A stretch of 64,000 nt of DNA from Luteibacter aegosomatis (GCF_023078455.1 NZ_CP095740.1:2406001-2470000); one strand, 5' to 3'. Positions 1 through 9,329 are shown, counted from the first letter of the stretch. Notes: generated by a model from the sequence alone, not told the origin. A program made the numbers and translations.

Positions 1-405
1 GTGGATACCGGTCAGCCGGCGGACCGCGGCTTCGGCGGCGAAGCGCTGGAAGTGCCAGTCCACGGTGCCGCTCAGCGTGATCCAGCCGTTGGACACCTTG
101 ACGTGGATGGTATCGGCGGGCACGCCGACGTTCCAGGCGATGATCCTTGCGGCACGCTTGGCGATCTCGTCGTCGTTGACCTTGGCATGCTCGGGAAGCC
201 GGACCTCCAGCTCCTGCGCGAGCGCCTTGACGCCCTTGATGCGCCACACCGCTTTTTCCGCATCGATCTTCTGCGAGTAGCTGGGCACGTGGCCGTTGAG
301 GGTCACCACGCCGTCCGCGACCGATACTCCGATACCCCTGGCATCGATGCCGGGCTCGAAGTCGAGCTCCTCGACGATGTCCTGACGCAGCTGCATGTCG
401 TTCAT
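1..405 (-). CDS. BON-domain protein (OsmY-like), C-terminus cut by window edge
   Basis: This minus-strand frame stays open from the ATG at 405 to the first base of the window, giving at least 135 residues, so the stop lies outside. It starts MNDMQLRQDIVEELDFEP and continues with the pattern GVSVADGVVTLNGHV, followed by a second unit with VKVSNGWITLSGTVDWHFQR. These are two BON modules, the fold of OsmY-type periplasmic or stress proteins thought to bind phospholipid surfaces. No signal peptide is visible, so it may be cytoplasmic. An FNR-type box at 461-474 and a TAGAAA hexamer at 433-438 (minus strand) suggest low-oxygen induction shared with the divergent hsp20. Confidence 0.85.
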   Translation of the reverse strand, partial: MNDMQLRQDIVEELDFEPGIDARGIGVSVADGVVTLNGHVPSYSQKIDAEKAVWRIKGVKALAQELEVRLPEHAKVNDDEIAKRAARIIAWNVGVPADTIHVKVSNGWITLSGTVDWHFQRFAAEAAVRRLTGIH

Positions 406-460
406 GGTGCTTCTCCGTGGGAAGGAAGCTCCTTTCTAGCGAGGCCCGGATCGCCCGGCA

Positions 461-474
461 TTGATCGCGATCAA
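461..474. promoter_or_regulatory. FNR/ANR-type box TTGATCGCGATCAA
   Basis: This is a perfect 14-bp palindrome matching the FNR/ANR consensus TTGAT-N4-ATCAA, in the gap between the divergent BON and hsp20 genes. A TAGAAA hexamer on the minus strand (centre 435.5) and a TAGGTT hexamer on the plus strand (centre 498.5) both lie about 31-32 bp from the box centre. That is where the -10 element sits in class II FNR promoters. Regulator identity is inferred. Confidence 0.75.
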
Positions 475-576
475 TCGATCGCGCCCCCGATGGCCTAGGT
501 TTCATGGGCGTATCCCGGCGGCGGGCACGTGCCGTTGCGGATACCCATCCGAAGACCGAAAGAGGAGTCACCGACC

Positions 577-1023
577 ATGGCGAGCATGATTCGCTGGAAT
601 CCACTCAAGACGCTGTCCGCCATCGACCGCTTTCCCGATGTCGACGATCTCTTCCGCAGCACCTTTTCCCGGAGTTCGTGGGGCGGTGCGGATATCGCGC
701 CCGACATGCGCATCGACGTGACGGAAAGCGACGGATCGTACAAGGTCAAGGCCGACCTGCCTGGCGTGGACAAGAAAGACATCGAGGTATCGATCAACGA
801 CAACCAGGTCGTCATCAGCGCCGAAGTGCGGCGTGAAACCCACCAGAAGGAAGGAGAGCGCGACATCGTGACGGAGCGTTCCTTCGGCCAGGCGTACCGC
901 GCGTTCACCTTGCCCGCCGCCGTCTCATCCGACAAGGCCGACGCGCGTTACGAGGACGGCGTGCTGACCCTTACCCTGCCGAAGAAGGAAAACGGAAGCG
1001 CGCGCAAGCTCAAGGTGAGCTGA
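577..1023 (+). CDS. Small heat-shock protein, Hsp20/alpha-crystallin family
   Basis: The 148-residue protein begins MASMIRWNP and contains an alpha-crystallin domain: DMRIDVTESDGSYKVKADLPGV (positions split across the first strands), then DIEVSINDNQVVISAE, and near the end the hallmark ARYEDGVLTLTLPK. Length and order fit bacterial Hsp20 holdases, which bind unfolding proteins without ATP. I chose the ATG at 577 because AGAGGAG lies about 9 bases upstream. An earlier in-frame codon at 529 would add a non-conserved arginine-rich tail. It shares an FNR-type box with the BON gene, and small Hsps are common members of microaerobic stress regulons. Confidence 0.93.
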   Translation: MASMIRWNPLKTLSAIDRFPDVDDLFRSTFSRSSWGGADIAPDMRIDVTESDGSYKVKADLPGVDKKDIEVSINDNQVVISAEVRRETHQKEGERDIVTERSFGQAYRAFTLPAAVSSDKADARYEDGVLTLTLPKKENGSARKLKVS

Positions 1024-1032
1024 GACGACCGT

Positions 1033-1060
1033 CGCGCCTCCTCGCATCCGGGGAGGCGCG
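1033..1060. terminator. Hairpin between convergent hsp20 and phosphotransacetylase genes
   Basis: CGCGCCTCC at 1033-1041 pairs perfectly with GGAGGCGCG at 1052-1060, giving a 9-bp GC stem and a 10-base loop. There is no T-run on either side, so it is a candidate bidirectional terminator without a canonical U-tract. The position between convergent stops supports this role. Confidence 0.5.
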
Positions 1061-1098
1061 CAGCGTTGCCGTCGAGCGCCGTCGGCGCGTCCATCGCA

Positions 1099-2055
1099 TC
1101 AGCCGCCGTGCAGCGGCGCGGGAGCGGTCAATACGGCGAGCGCGGCCGACGCCACGCGTGCCGCCGCTCCGTCGGCGCGACTGCCCAGGGCGATGGGAAC
1201 GGCGGCGCCCATGACGATGCCGGCCGCGATGCCGTCGGCAAGCAGCACCAATTCCTTGGCCAGGACGTTGCCCGCCTCCAGATCGGGCACGATGAGTACG
1301 TTGGCGCGTCCCGCCACGACGGAATCCAGATGCTTGGCGCGTGCGGCGTCGGCGCGGATGGCGTCGTCCAGGGCCAGCGGCCCGTCGACCGAGGCCCCCG
1401 TGATCTGTCCCCGCTCGGCCATCTTCGCCAGGGCGGCGGCGTCGACCGTGGCCGGCATGGCGGCATGGATCGTCTCGACCGCCGCAAGCACCGCCACCTT
1501 GGGATGGCGGATGCCGATGGCCACGGCAAGGTCGATGGCGTTCTGGCAGATGGCGCGCTTTTCGTCCAACCCGGGCCTCACGTTGAGCGCGGCGTCGCTG
1601 ACGATCAACGGGTGCGCGTAGCCCGGCACGTCGATCGCGAACGCGTGCGACATGCGCTTCGCCGTGCGCAAGCGGCTTTCCGGCGCGAGAAGCGCGTGCA
1701 TCATGTCCGACGTGTGGATATCGCCCTTCATCAGCGCGGCCACGCGGCCGTGCTTCACCGCTTCGGCGGCATACAGCGCGGCGGCGGACGGCGTCGGCGA
1801 CGCATGGATGGCGATACCGTCCAGCGAGCGATCGATCTCCGCCGCGACCTCGCGGATGCGCTTCTCCGGTCCGAAGAGCACCGGCTCGATCAGGCCCAGC
1901 GCCGTGGCTTCGAGAGCACCGTGCAGGGAGAGCGCATCGCACGGATGGATGATGCCCATGCGAAGCGGGGGGCGCTCCCGGCAACTGGAGATCAGCAGGC
2001 GGAATCGGTGGTGGCCACCGGCGTCGTGCAGGGCGCGGGTACTTTCGGTGGCCAT
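1099..2055 (-). CDS. Phosphate acetyl/butyryltransferase family protein
   Basis: The 318-residue product belongs to the PTA_PTB family, which moves acyl groups between CoA and phosphate. Supporting segments are MGIIHPCDALSLHGALEA near the N-terminus, GLIEPVLFGP, MKGDIHTSDMMHALL, and the C-terminal LEAGNVLAKELVLLADG, which is typical of the phosphate/CoA site. Length matches stand-alone family members. The start MATEST at 2055 is preceded by GGAAGGAGCCGACC-type Shine-Dalgarno sequence. No acetate kinase gene lies nearby, so whether it makes acetyl-phosphate here is open. An FNR-like box at 2111-2124 and TAGATT at 2084-2089 give a convincing minus-strand promoter, consistent with fermentative or hypoxic use. 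Confidence 0.85.
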   Translation of the reverse strand: MATESTRALHDAGGHHRFRLLISSCRERPPLRMGIIHPCDALSLHGALEATALGLIEPVLFGPEKRIREVAAEIDRSLDGIAIHASPTPSAAALYAAEAVKHGRVAALMKGDIHTSDMMHALLAPESRLRTAKRMSHAFAIDVPGYAHPLIVSDAALNVRPGLDEKRAICQNAIDLAVAIGIRHPKVAVLAAVETIHAAMPATVDAAALAKMAERGQITGASVDGPLALDDAIRADAARAKHLDSVVAGRANVLIVPDLEAGNVLAKELVLLADGIAAGIVMGAAVPIALGSRADGAAARVASAALAVLTAPAPLHGG

Positions 2056-2110
2056 GGTCGGCTCCTTCCCGTGATGACGAAAAAATCTACGACCCGTCGC
2101 ACGGTGCGGC

Positions 2111-2124
2111 TTGATGCAGGTCAA
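2111..2124. promoter_or_regulatory. FNR/ANR-like box TTGATGCAGGTCAA
   Basis: This sequence matches TTGAT-N4-ATCAA at nine of the ten defined bases (G replaces A in the right arm). It lies between the divergent phosphotransacetylase and SDR genes. The minus-strand hexamer TAGATT is centred at 2086.5, exactly 31 bp from the box centre. The plus-strand -10 is weaker. Confidence 0.65.
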
Positions 2125-2181
2125 CTTCGTGGTCATGGACCGGATCCATGCTGGGTATCGTCGAACGCCGGAGGCGCTTTC

Positions 2182-2940
2182 ATGAATCGGTTGAAGGGAA
2201 AGGTGGCCGTGGTCACGGGCGGATCCATGGGGATCGGTGCCGCCTGCGCCAGGCGCATGGCCCAGGAGGGCGCCGACGTGGTGGTGGCGGACGTGTGCCG
2301 TCCTCCGTCGGACGATGCGCCTACGGAAGGCGGCCGGATCGATTTCGTCCACGCGGACGTCGGGCGCGAAACCGAGGTCGCCGGCGCGATGCAGCATGCG
2401 CACGCGATGTACGGCCGGCTCGACATCCTCGTCAACAACGCGGGCATCGCCGGCGCGGACAAACCTACCCACGAGCTGACCGAAGACGAGTGGGACCGGG
2501 TCCAGCGCATCAACGTGAAAGGCGTCTTCTTCGGCGTGAAACACGCGGTGGGCCTCATGCGGGCCGGGGGCGGCGGCAGCATCATCAACCTTTCGTCGAT
2601 CTATGGCCTGGTGGGCGCCGCCGACCTGCCGCCTTACCACGCGTCGAAGGGCGCCGTGCGGCTCATGACGAAAACCGATGCGCTGCTGTACGCGAAAGAC
2701 GGCATCCGCGTGAATTCGATCCATCCGGGTTTCATCCGCACCCCCATGGTGGATGGCTTCGTGGCCGGCAAGGAAGGCGACGAAGCCGGGGGATTCCGGG
2801 CGCTCGCCGACCTGCATCCGCTGGGAAGGCTGGGCACGCCGGACGAGGTGGCGTGGTGCGCGGTGTTTCTCGCTTCCGACGAAGCCTCGTTCATCACGGG
2901 CGCCGAATTCGTCGTCGACGGGGGGTATACGGCCCGGTAG
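2182..2940 (+). CDS. SDR-family NAD(P)-dependent oxidoreductase
   Basis: This 252-residue classical short-chain dehydrogenase has the nucleotide-binding motif TGGSMGIG near residue 12, the NNAG motif (VNNAGIAG), the catalytic serine in INLSSIYG, and the YHASK catalytic pair. The C-terminus ends with the usual SFITGAEFVVDGGYTAR. Its substrate cannot be read from sequence; relatives are annotated as glucose or 3-alpha-hydroxysteroid dehydrogenases. The ATG at 2182 follows GGAGGCG. It sits downstream of an FNR-like box and is followed 32 bases later by a lipoprotein gene, with which it may be co-transcribed. Confidence 0.9.
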   Translation: MNRLKGKVAVVTGGSMGIGAACARRMAQEGADVVVADVCRPPSDDAPTEGGRIDFVHADVGRETEVAGAMQHAHAMYGRLDILVNNAGIAGADKPTHELTEDEWDRVQRINVKGVFFGVKHAVGLMRAGGGGSIINLSSIYGLVGAADLPPYHASKGAVRLMTKTDALLYAKDGIRVNSIHPGFIRTPMVDGFVAGKEGDEAGGFRALADLHPLGRLGTPDEVAWCAVFLASDEASFITGAEFVVDGGYTAR

Positions 2941-2972
2941 GGGGGCAACCCACATGTACAGGAGAACCGACC

Positions 2973-3569
2973 ATGCGTTGTCATCGCCGTCTCATCGTGA
3001 TTTCGTCATGTGTCCTCATGGCAGCCCTGACGGGCTGCCACGGATACGTCAAGAAGGCTGATTTCGACTCGGCGATCGCCGAGCTGCGGGCTACCGACCA
3101 GAAGCAGCAGCAGGAGATCGACGGTCTCGCCGAACAGATGCGTCAACGCTTCGCGGATTACGATGCGAAGATCGCCCAGACGAAGGGCCGCATCCGCGTG
3201 GATACCGCCACTCACTTCGCGTTCAACGATGCCACTCTCCGCGAGGAGGACAAGCCGCTGCTCGACGATTTCGCCAAGGTGGTGTCGGGCCAGTTCCCGG
3301 AGGCGATCGTCACTGTCGAAGGCTTCGCCGATGCGGCGGGCGGTAAGGCGTTCAACATGCGCCTGGGACAGGCGCGGGCCGAGGCCGTGCGCGACTACCT
3401 CACGTCCACCGGTGGCCTTTCGGCCGACAAGGTACGGGCGGTGAGTTACGGCAAGGCACGGAATCGCCAGGTGCTCAAGGACAAATGGGGCGACGGCGCC
3501 GAACCGAACCGCCGTGTTTCGCTCGTGGTCGACTACGCCGGATCATCCACCGCGGCCGGTGGCGGTTGA
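2973..3569 (+). CDS. OmpA-family outer-membrane lipoprotein
   Basis: The 198-residue protein opens with a lipoprotein signal (MRCHRRLIVISSCVLMAALTGC), where LTGC is the lipobox and the Cys is the lipid-modified residue. A short predicted coiled coil (ELRATDQKQQQEIDGLAEQM) follows. The C-terminal OmpA-like peptidoglycan-binding domain contains FNDATL, TVEGFADAAGG, NMRLGQARAEAV and the terminal EPNRRVSLVVDY. It probably tethers the outer membrane to peptidoglycan. The domain carries FADAAG where many relatives have TDxxG. AGGAGAA precedes the ATG. It is likely in an operon with the upstream SDR. Confidence 0.9.
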   Translation: MRCHRRLIVISSCVLMAALTGCHGYVKKADFDSAIAELRATDQKQQQEIDGLAEQMRQRFADYDAKIAQTKGRIRVDTATHFAFNDATLREEDKPLLDDFAKVVSGQFPEAIVTVEGFADAAGGKAFNMRLGQARAEAVRDYLTSTGGLSADKVRAVSYGKARNRQVLKDKWGDGAEPNRRVSLVVDYAGSSTAAGGG

Positions 3570-3589
3570 GTACCTGATTCGTCGGCGCG

Positions 3590-5753
3590 TCACGCCGGGC
3601 CGGATGCCGATACCAGTGCAAGCAGCTGGCCCGGCACCAGGCCGAGGAGGCCGCCGCAGGGGATCGTCGACGCCGTCGCGGAGGCGATCCCCGCATCGTC
3701 GCTATCGAGGACGATCCGCCAGGCGCGCGTACCCGGTGGCGCCGGAAGGCGGAACGCGAGCGTCGCGTCCCCGGGGTTCATCGCGAGGAACAGGCGTTCG
3801 ATGGTGCCTGCCTCGTCCGGCGGATCGGTAAACAGAACGCCGAGACCCCGTTGGAAGACGTCGTTCCATGCCCGCGCGTCGAGTTCGCGGCCGTCGGGCT
3901 CGAACCAGCGGACGTCGGCATCCGTCGCTGCGCCGGCGGGTGGGATACCGGAGAAGAAGGCGTCGACGCGGGGAAAGCGCAAGGTGCGACGCAGGCGCAG
4001 TGCGGCGGCGACGCATGCGCGCAGGTCGCGCAGCGGATCGCCGAGCGCATGCCATTGGATCCAGCTCAGGTCGTTGTCCTGGCAAAACGCATTGTTGTTT
4101 CCGCGCTGCGTGCGTGACAGCTCGTCGCCCGCGAGCAGCATCGGTACGCCGCGCGACAGGGCCAGCGTACACAGCATGGACAGACGTCGGCGTCGCCGTT
4201 CCCCAAGCACTGCGGCATCGTCGGTATCGCCCTCGCGCCCGCCGTTGGCGCTCAGGTTGTCCTCGGTCCCGTCCTTGCCGCCGTAGGGGTTGGCCTCGTT
4301 GTGCTTGACGGCGTAAGCGGTGAGGTCACGCGAGCGTGAAGCCGTCGTGGCAGGTGACGAAATTCACGCCCATGCCGGGAGTGCGGCCGCCGTGACCGAA
4401 CACGTCGCTCGAGCCGGCCAGTCGGGTGGCCAAGGCGCCACGGCTGCACGCGTCGCCGCGCCAGAAGCGTCGGACATCGTCGCGGAAGCGACCGTTCCAC
4501 TCGCGGATCGGCGCCGGGAAGGCGCCCAGGGCGGTACCGTTCGGCGAGGCGTCCCAGGGTTCGGCGATGAGTTTCAGGTCGCACAGGTCGGGATCGGCGG
4601 CGATCGTTCGCCACAACGGGGCATTGGCGTCGAAACGGCCGGATTCCCAGCGTCCGAGCAGTGTGGCGAGGTCGAAGCGAAAGCCGTCCACGCCGATCTC
4701 GCAGGCCCAGTACCTGAGCGCGGCATGGAAGAGCGCGATCACGGCCGGCTGTCCCGGATCGAGCGTATTGCCGCATCCGGACTGGTCGACGTAGCGAGCC
4801 TTGTCGCCCTCGTGCAGTTGGTAGTAACTGGCGTTGTCCAACCCGCGAAGGCTTAACGTGGGGCCGTCGGCTCCGGCTTCCGCCGTGTGGTTCAGTACCA
4901 CGTCGAGGATCACCTCGATTCCGGCGGCATGAAGGCGGTCGACGGTGTCCACCATTTCCCGCGCGTGTCCCGTGGAAAGGTACGGCGCATGGATGGCCAG
5001 CGGGGCGATGGGGTTGTACCCCCAATAGTCGGTCAGCCCATGTCGCGCCACCTCCTGCTCGTCGATGAAGCCGGCGATCGGCATCCATTCGATCGTGGTG
5101 ATGCCCAGATCGTGCCAGTAGGCGATGAGCTCCGCGTTCGCCAGGGCGGCCAGCGTCCCTCGCTGGTGTTCCGGTACCGACGGGTGACGCATGCTGTAAC
5201 CCTTCACGTGCATCTCGTAGATCACGGTGTCCGTCCAGGGTATGCGCGGGCGGGGAGGGCGCGGCAGGGACGATGCGACGATCGGCGCGGTGACCACGCC
5301 GCGGGGAACGTACGGTGCGCTGTCGCGCGCATCGGGCGCTTCGACGACGGACGACTCCCCGATCGCGTGGCCGAAGACGGCATCGTTCCAACGGAACGCA
5401 CCACGCAACTCCCTGGCGTAAGGGTCGATGAGCAGCTTGTGCGGATTGAATCGATGGCCCTCGCCGGGCGCGTACGGCCCATGCACGCGAAGGCCATAGA
5501 CCAGGCCGGGCGCCGCGCCTTCGAGGTACCCGTGCCAGAAATCGCCGTCGCGCGCGGGCAACGGCAGGCGTGCGATCTCGTTTTGTCCCGAGGCATCGAA
5601 CAGGCACCACTCCACGCGTTCCGCGTGCCGCGAGAACACGGAGAGGTTGACGCCGCGGCCGTCCCAGGAGGCGCCCGGGGGCTGCGGTGTGCCGGCGGTG
5701 AGAACGAGGGATACCACGCTGCGCGCTGCCGTGGCGGAGAATCGTGGAGGCAT
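3590..5753 (-). pseudogene. glgX: Glycogen debranching enzyme glgX, interrupted by a 1-bp frameshift
   Basis: Two minus-strand frames together encode one GH13 isoamylase-type debranching enzyme of about 720 residues. The first (5753 to 4326) has the CBM48-like N-terminus (PGASWDGRGVNLSVFS), ILDVVLNHTAE, the nucleophile region GVDGFRFDLA and VNFVTCHDGFTLA, then stops. The second frame resumes at once with DLTAYAVKHNEANP and runs through GVPMLLAGDELSRTQRGNNNAF to a stop at 3590. Removing plus-strand base A4328 restores a continuous family-like reading HDGFTLADLTAY. No slippery heptamer is visible, so this is either a real inactivating mutation or a sequencing error. GlgX would remove branch points so that GlgP, encoded divergently, can degrade glycogen. 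The start ATG has a weak Shine-Dalgarno. Confidence 0.85.
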
Positions 5754-5779
5754 GGAAACACCCGGCAAGCGGCGGATGC

Positions 5780-5793
5780 TTGACGAGGATCAA
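5780..5793. promoter_or_regulatory. FNR/ANR-like box TTGACGAGGATCAA
   Basis: This TTGAC-N4-ATCAA sequence lies between divergent glgX and glgP. A GATCAT hexamer at 5816-5821 is about 32 bp from the box centre and could be the glgP -10. The glgX start at 5753 is too close for the same class II geometry, so the box probably serves glgP. Confidence 0.6.
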
Positions 5794-5856
5794 GGGCGAT
5801 GCCCGGCGATCGACCGATCATCGCCGAAACCGCCGTCCGGAACGAAATGCCGTCGT

Positions 5857-8337
5857 ATGCACCGGGTATCGCCGCGCACCCTCCCTCCCGGCCTGGAAGC
5901 CCTGACCGAGCTGGCGCTCGACTTGCGTTGGACCTGGAACCATGCCGTGGACGCGCTGTGGCAACGGGTCGACGCGGAACTCTGGAACGCCACGCACAAT
6001 CCGTGGGTGGTGCTTCAGAACGTGCCGCAGGCCCGACTCGAACAGCTACGCTCGGACGAGGCCTTTCTGGCGAGCCTGGCGACGGCGACGGATGAGCGCG
6101 CCGGCTACCTGCGCACGTCGGGTCTGTGCGCGTCCCGATGGCCGGTCGATGTGCCGTCCGGCGTCGCGTTCTTCAGCATGGAATTCGGCCTGAGCGAAGC
6201 GTTGCCCCTGTATGCGGGAGGCCTGGGCGTGCTCGCTGGCGACTACCTGAAGACGGCCAGCGATCTTGGCGTTCCCATGACGGGCATCGGCCTGCTCTAC
6301 CAGGAGGGGTATGTCAGGCAGACGATCGACGCTTCGGGAAACCAACGCGAAGCGTTTCCGTACAACGATCCCGTCAGCCTGCCCATACAGCCGGCACTGG
6401 GCACGGACGGATCGTGGCTGGAGGTGACGGTTCCGTTGCCGGGCAGGATGCTGCGATTGCGCGTCTGGCAGGCGCAGGTGGGCCGCGCCGCGCTTTACCT
6501 GCTCGACAGCAACCACGTACTCAACGGTGCCGTCGACCGCGGCATCACCGCCAAGCTGTACGGCGGAGGCGTCGAGATGCGTCTCCTGCAGGAAGTGGTG
6601 CTCGGCATCGGCGGCTGGAGCCTGCTGGCGTTGCTGGGAAAGGACGATGCGGTGTCGCACCTGAACGAGGGACACGCGGCACTGGCGGCACTCGAACGTG
6701 CCAGGCGGTACATGCATGCGAGGGATGTACCGTTCGAGGAGGCCTGGTGGGCCACGCGCGCCGGCAACGTGTTCACCACGCATACGCCGGTCGCCTCGGG
6801 GTTCGATGCGTTTTCGCCGTCGCTGGTCGAGAAGTACGCCCAGCGTCTCCTCGCCGACTGCCGGCTGTCCCTCCACGACCTTCTCGCGCTCGGCCGCGCG
6901 GATCCCTCGGACGACAGCGAACCGTTCAACATGACGTACCTGGCCCTGCGTGGCTGTGCGCAGGCGAGCGCGGTGAGCCGGCTGCACGGCGAGGTAAGCC
7001 GCCGGCTCTTCGCCCGGCTGTACCCGCGATGGCCGCTGGCCGACGTGCCCGTGCGCCACGTCACCAACGGTGTCCACGTGCCGTCGTGGGATTCGGCGCA
7101 GGCGGACGCCTTGTGGACCGCCGCCTGCGGCAAGGGCCGATGGCGCGGCGACCTCCGTTGCCTCGAAGCCGCCGTGGCGGCTACCGACGACGCCGCCTTG
7201 TGGAATCTTGCGGCGAGGCAGCGGGCTGAGCTGGTGCGTTACGCACGCGAGCGCGTGGATCTTCAGTCGGGCCTTGGCCGCGAATCGACAGCACAGGCGG
7301 CCGGCGTGCGAGGGGGGCTGGACCCGAACGTGTTGACGCTGGGCATGGCGCGGCGCTTTACCGGATACAAGCGCATGAACCTGTTGCTCCAGGATCCCCC
7401 GCGATTGATCCGCCTGCTGACGAACCCCTCGCGCCCCCTGCAGCTGATCGTCGCGGGCAAGGCGCATCCGGAGGATGTCGAAGGCAAGCACCAGGTGCAG
7501 GCATGGGTGGCGTTCACCCGGCGTCCCGACGTGCTCGGGCGTGCCGTCTTCCTGGAGGATTACGACCTCGCGCTCGCCCAGCGCCTCGTCCAGGGCGTGG
7601 ACGTGTGGCTCAATACGCCGAGGACGCCTTGGGAGGCATGCGGAACCAGCGGCATGAAGACGCTGGCGAACGGCGGCCTGAACGTTTCCACGCTCGACGG
7701 TTGGTGGGCGGAAGCCTATGACGCGGCCTGCGGATGGGCGATTCCCGCCGCGGGTAACGATACGGAGGACGCCTCGACCCTGTATCGCCTCCTCGAGGAC
7801 GAGGTCGTTCCGTGCTTCTACGAGCGCAATGCGCACGGGCTGCCGACGCATTGGGTCCAGCGCATGCGCGCGAGCATGTCCCGGCTTGCGCCACACTTCA
7901 GCAGCAACCGGATGCTGCTCGGTTATCTGGAGGATTTTTACCTTCCCGCGGCACGGGCGCTACGCCGCCGGTCGGAACACGAGAGCCTGGCGGTCTGGGC
8001 GCGGGACGTCTCCTCGCACTGGCACGAGGTCCGACTGGACGACGTGGACGTGGTGCTCGACGGGGACGCCTGGCGATTCCGCGCGCACGTGTACCTGGGC
8101 GGCATGCGACGGGAATGGGTAAGGGCCGAGCTCTATGCCGACGAACGGCATGGCATGCCCCGGCAATGCGTGCCGATGCAGGTCGGTTCCCCGATCGGCG
8201 GCTCCACCGGCGGTTACGAATTCGTTGCCATGCTTCCCGCCATTCGCCCGGCGGACGACTACACCGTCCGTGTGCGGCCCTGGCACGACGACGCCTTTCT
8301 TCCCGCGGAGCTGCCACGGATCGTCTGGCAGCGTTGA
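5857..8337 (+). CDS. glgP: Alpha-glucan (glycogen) phosphorylase, GT35 family, DUF3417-containing type
   Basis: The 826-residue enzyme releases glucose-1-phosphate from glycogen or maltodextrin using pyridoxal phosphate. The N-terminal part (LALDLRWTWNHAVDALW) is the DUF3417 module of the short archaeal/bacterial phosphorylases. It is followed by VAFFSMEFGLSEALPLYAGGLGVLAGD, HLNEGHAAL, VFTTHTPVASGFDAF, MARRFTGYKR and the PLP-lysine region EACGTSGMKTLANGGLN. I placed the start at MHRVSPRTLPPGLEAL because an earlier in-frame ATG at 5647 would run through the glgX coding region and the intergenic FNR-like box. It pairs divergently with glgX, so glycogen breakdown is probably controlled as a unit and may provide substrate-level ATP when oxygen is low. 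Confidence 0.93.
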   Translation: MHRVSPRTLPPGLEALTELALDLRWTWNHAVDALWQRVDAELWNATHNPWVVLQNVPQARLEQLRSDEAFLASLATATDERAGYLRTSGLCASRWPVDVPSGVAFFSMEFGLSEALPLYAGGLGVLAGDYLKTASDLGVPMTGIGLLYQEGYVRQTIDASGNQREAFPYNDPVSLPIQPALGTDGSWLEVTVPLPGRMLRLRVWQAQVGRAALYLLDSNHVLNGAVDRGITAKLYGGGVEMRLLQEVVLGIGGWSLLALLGKDDAVSHLNEGHAALAALERARRYMHARDVPFEEAWWATRAGNVFTTHTPVASGFDAFSPSLVEKYAQRLLADCRLSLHDLLALGRADPSDDSEPFNMTYLALRGCAQASAVSRLHGEVSRRLFARLYPRWPLADVPVRHVTNGVHVPSWDSAQADALWTAACGKGRWRGDLRCLEAAVAATDDAALWNLAARQRAELVRYARERVDLQSGLGRESTAQAAGVRGGLDPNVLTLGMARRFTGYKRMNLLLQDPPRLIRLLTNPSRPLQLIVAGKAHPEDVEGKHQVQAWVAFTRRPDVLGRAVFLEDYDLALAQRLVQGVDVWLNTPRTPWEACGTSGMKTLANGGLNVSTLDGWWAEAYDAACGWAIPAAGNDTEDASTLYRLLEDEVVPCFYERNAHGLPTHWVQRMRASMSRLAPHFSSNRMLLGYLEDFYLPAARALRRRSEHESLAVWARDVSSHWHEVRLDDVDVVLDGDAWRFRAHVYLGGMRREWVRAELYADERHGMPRQCVPMQVGSPIGGSTGGYEFVAMLPAIRPADDYTVRVRPWHDDAFLPAELPRIVWQR

Positions 8338-8354
8338 ACGCCAGGCCACGGCGG

Positions 8355-8368
8355 TTGACGACGATCAA
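8355..8368 (+). promoter_or_regulatory. FNR/ANR-like box TTGACGACGATCAA with TATACC -10
   Basis: This TTGAC-N4-ATCAA box is 65 bases upstream of the first universal stress gene. TATACC at 8391-8396 is centred 32 bp from the box centre, the class II FNR spacing. It probably drives the four-gene unit usp-GNAT-usp-adh, because no other gap in that unit has room for a promoter. Confidence 0.7.
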
Positions 8369-8432
8369 GAGCCTGCCGTTCGCGCTGGCCTATACCTCGT
8401 CGCAAGCCCGCTTCGAAGCACGGAGTATCCCC

Positions 8433-9329
8433 ATGGTCGATACCGCCACCCACGCGGCGACACGCGCGCCATGGCCGGGCGCGGGCCTGTCCCGCGTACT
8501 CCTCGTGGCCCTGGAATCGCCGGCGGATATCGCGGCGGGAGGCTTCGCGGCGCTGGTCGCCAGGGAACACCAGGCGGCGCTGGCGATCGCGCGCGTGGTG
8601 CAGGTGAAGGCCCCCGCCACCGATGTCTGGGCGATGATGCCGGACCTCAGTTACCTCGATGCCGTGGCCGACGCCCGAACCCGGGGCCAGGCGTATTGCG
8701 ACGCCTTGCGGAGCATGCTCGAAAGCCAGGGCATCACGGCGACGGCGTGCGTCATCGAGGCACTCGGAACGACCACGGCCGCGCTGGCGGCTCGCGAGGC
8801 GCGCCTTGCCGATCTCGCCGTGATGGGACGGCCATCGAGCGCGTCGATGGACCGCCACATGGCCTACGTGCAGTTCGCCACGACGCTCGTCGAATCCGGA
8901 CGGCCGGTCGTCGTCGTTCCGCCGGACTTCAAGACGGCGGCGGCACCGCCTCGACGGGTACTGGTGGCGTGGTCGCCGTCGCCACAGGCGATTCGCGCGG
9001 TCAACGACGCGATGCCCTTGCTGGCGAAGGCCGATCGCGTGGACGTTCTCATGGTGGATCCGACGCCCAGTACCACGGAGCGCGCCGGGGAGTTCGGCGC
9101 GGGCATCGCCGCGCACCTGGAGCGCCATGGCGTTCGCTGCAGCGTCGCGGTGGAGCGCTCGCGGGGGCGGTCGAAGGGGCAGGTGATCCTTCAGCGAGCC
9201 AACCGTTCGCGCACGCAGCTCATCGTCGCGGGTGGCTATGGACACAGCCGCGTTCGCCGCTGGGTTCTCGGCGGCACGACGCGGACCTTGTTTCGCAACG
9301 CGTCCATCCCGGTGCTTTTTTCCCACTGA
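8433..9329 (+). CDS. Tandem-domain universal stress protein
   Basis: The 298-residue protein contains two UspA folds. The first begins with LSRVLLVALES and ends near RPVVVVPPDF. The second begins PPRRVLVAWSPSPQAIRAV and ends with IVAGGYGHSRVRRWVLGGTT, which fits the ATP-binding G-2x-G-9x-G(S/T) motif, then SIPVLFSH. The first domain lacks a clear copy of this motif, so only the second is likely to bind nucleotide. The ATG is preceded by a GGAG. It is the first gene of a tight unit with the GNAT, second Usp and alcohol dehydrogenase genes. Tandem Usps are frequent ANR/FNR targets in gammaproteobacteria. Confidence 0.9.
   Translation: MVDTATHAATRAPWPGAGLSRVLLVALESPADIAAGGFAALVAREHQAALAIARVVQVKAPATDVWAMMPDLSYLDAVADARTRGQAYCDALRSMLESQGITATACVIEALGTTTAALAAREARLADLAVMGRPSSASMDRHMAYVQFATTLVESGRPVVVVPPDFKTAAAPPRRVLVAWSPSPQAIRAVNDAMPLLAKADRVDVLMVDPTPSTTERAGEFGAGIAAHLERHGVRCSVAVERSRGRSKGQVILQRANRSRTQLIVAGGYGHSRVRRWVLGGTTRTLFRNASIPVLFSH

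Noticed and set aside
1..498. Plus-strand open frame of 165 codons at the window start
   Set aside because: It is antisense to a BON-domain gene whose minus-strand reading has clear family motifs; the plus frame has none.
4326..4331. Programmed frameshift in glgX
   Set aside because: No slippery heptamer, pausing structure or internal Shine-Dalgarno at the site; a mutation or sequencing error is simpler.
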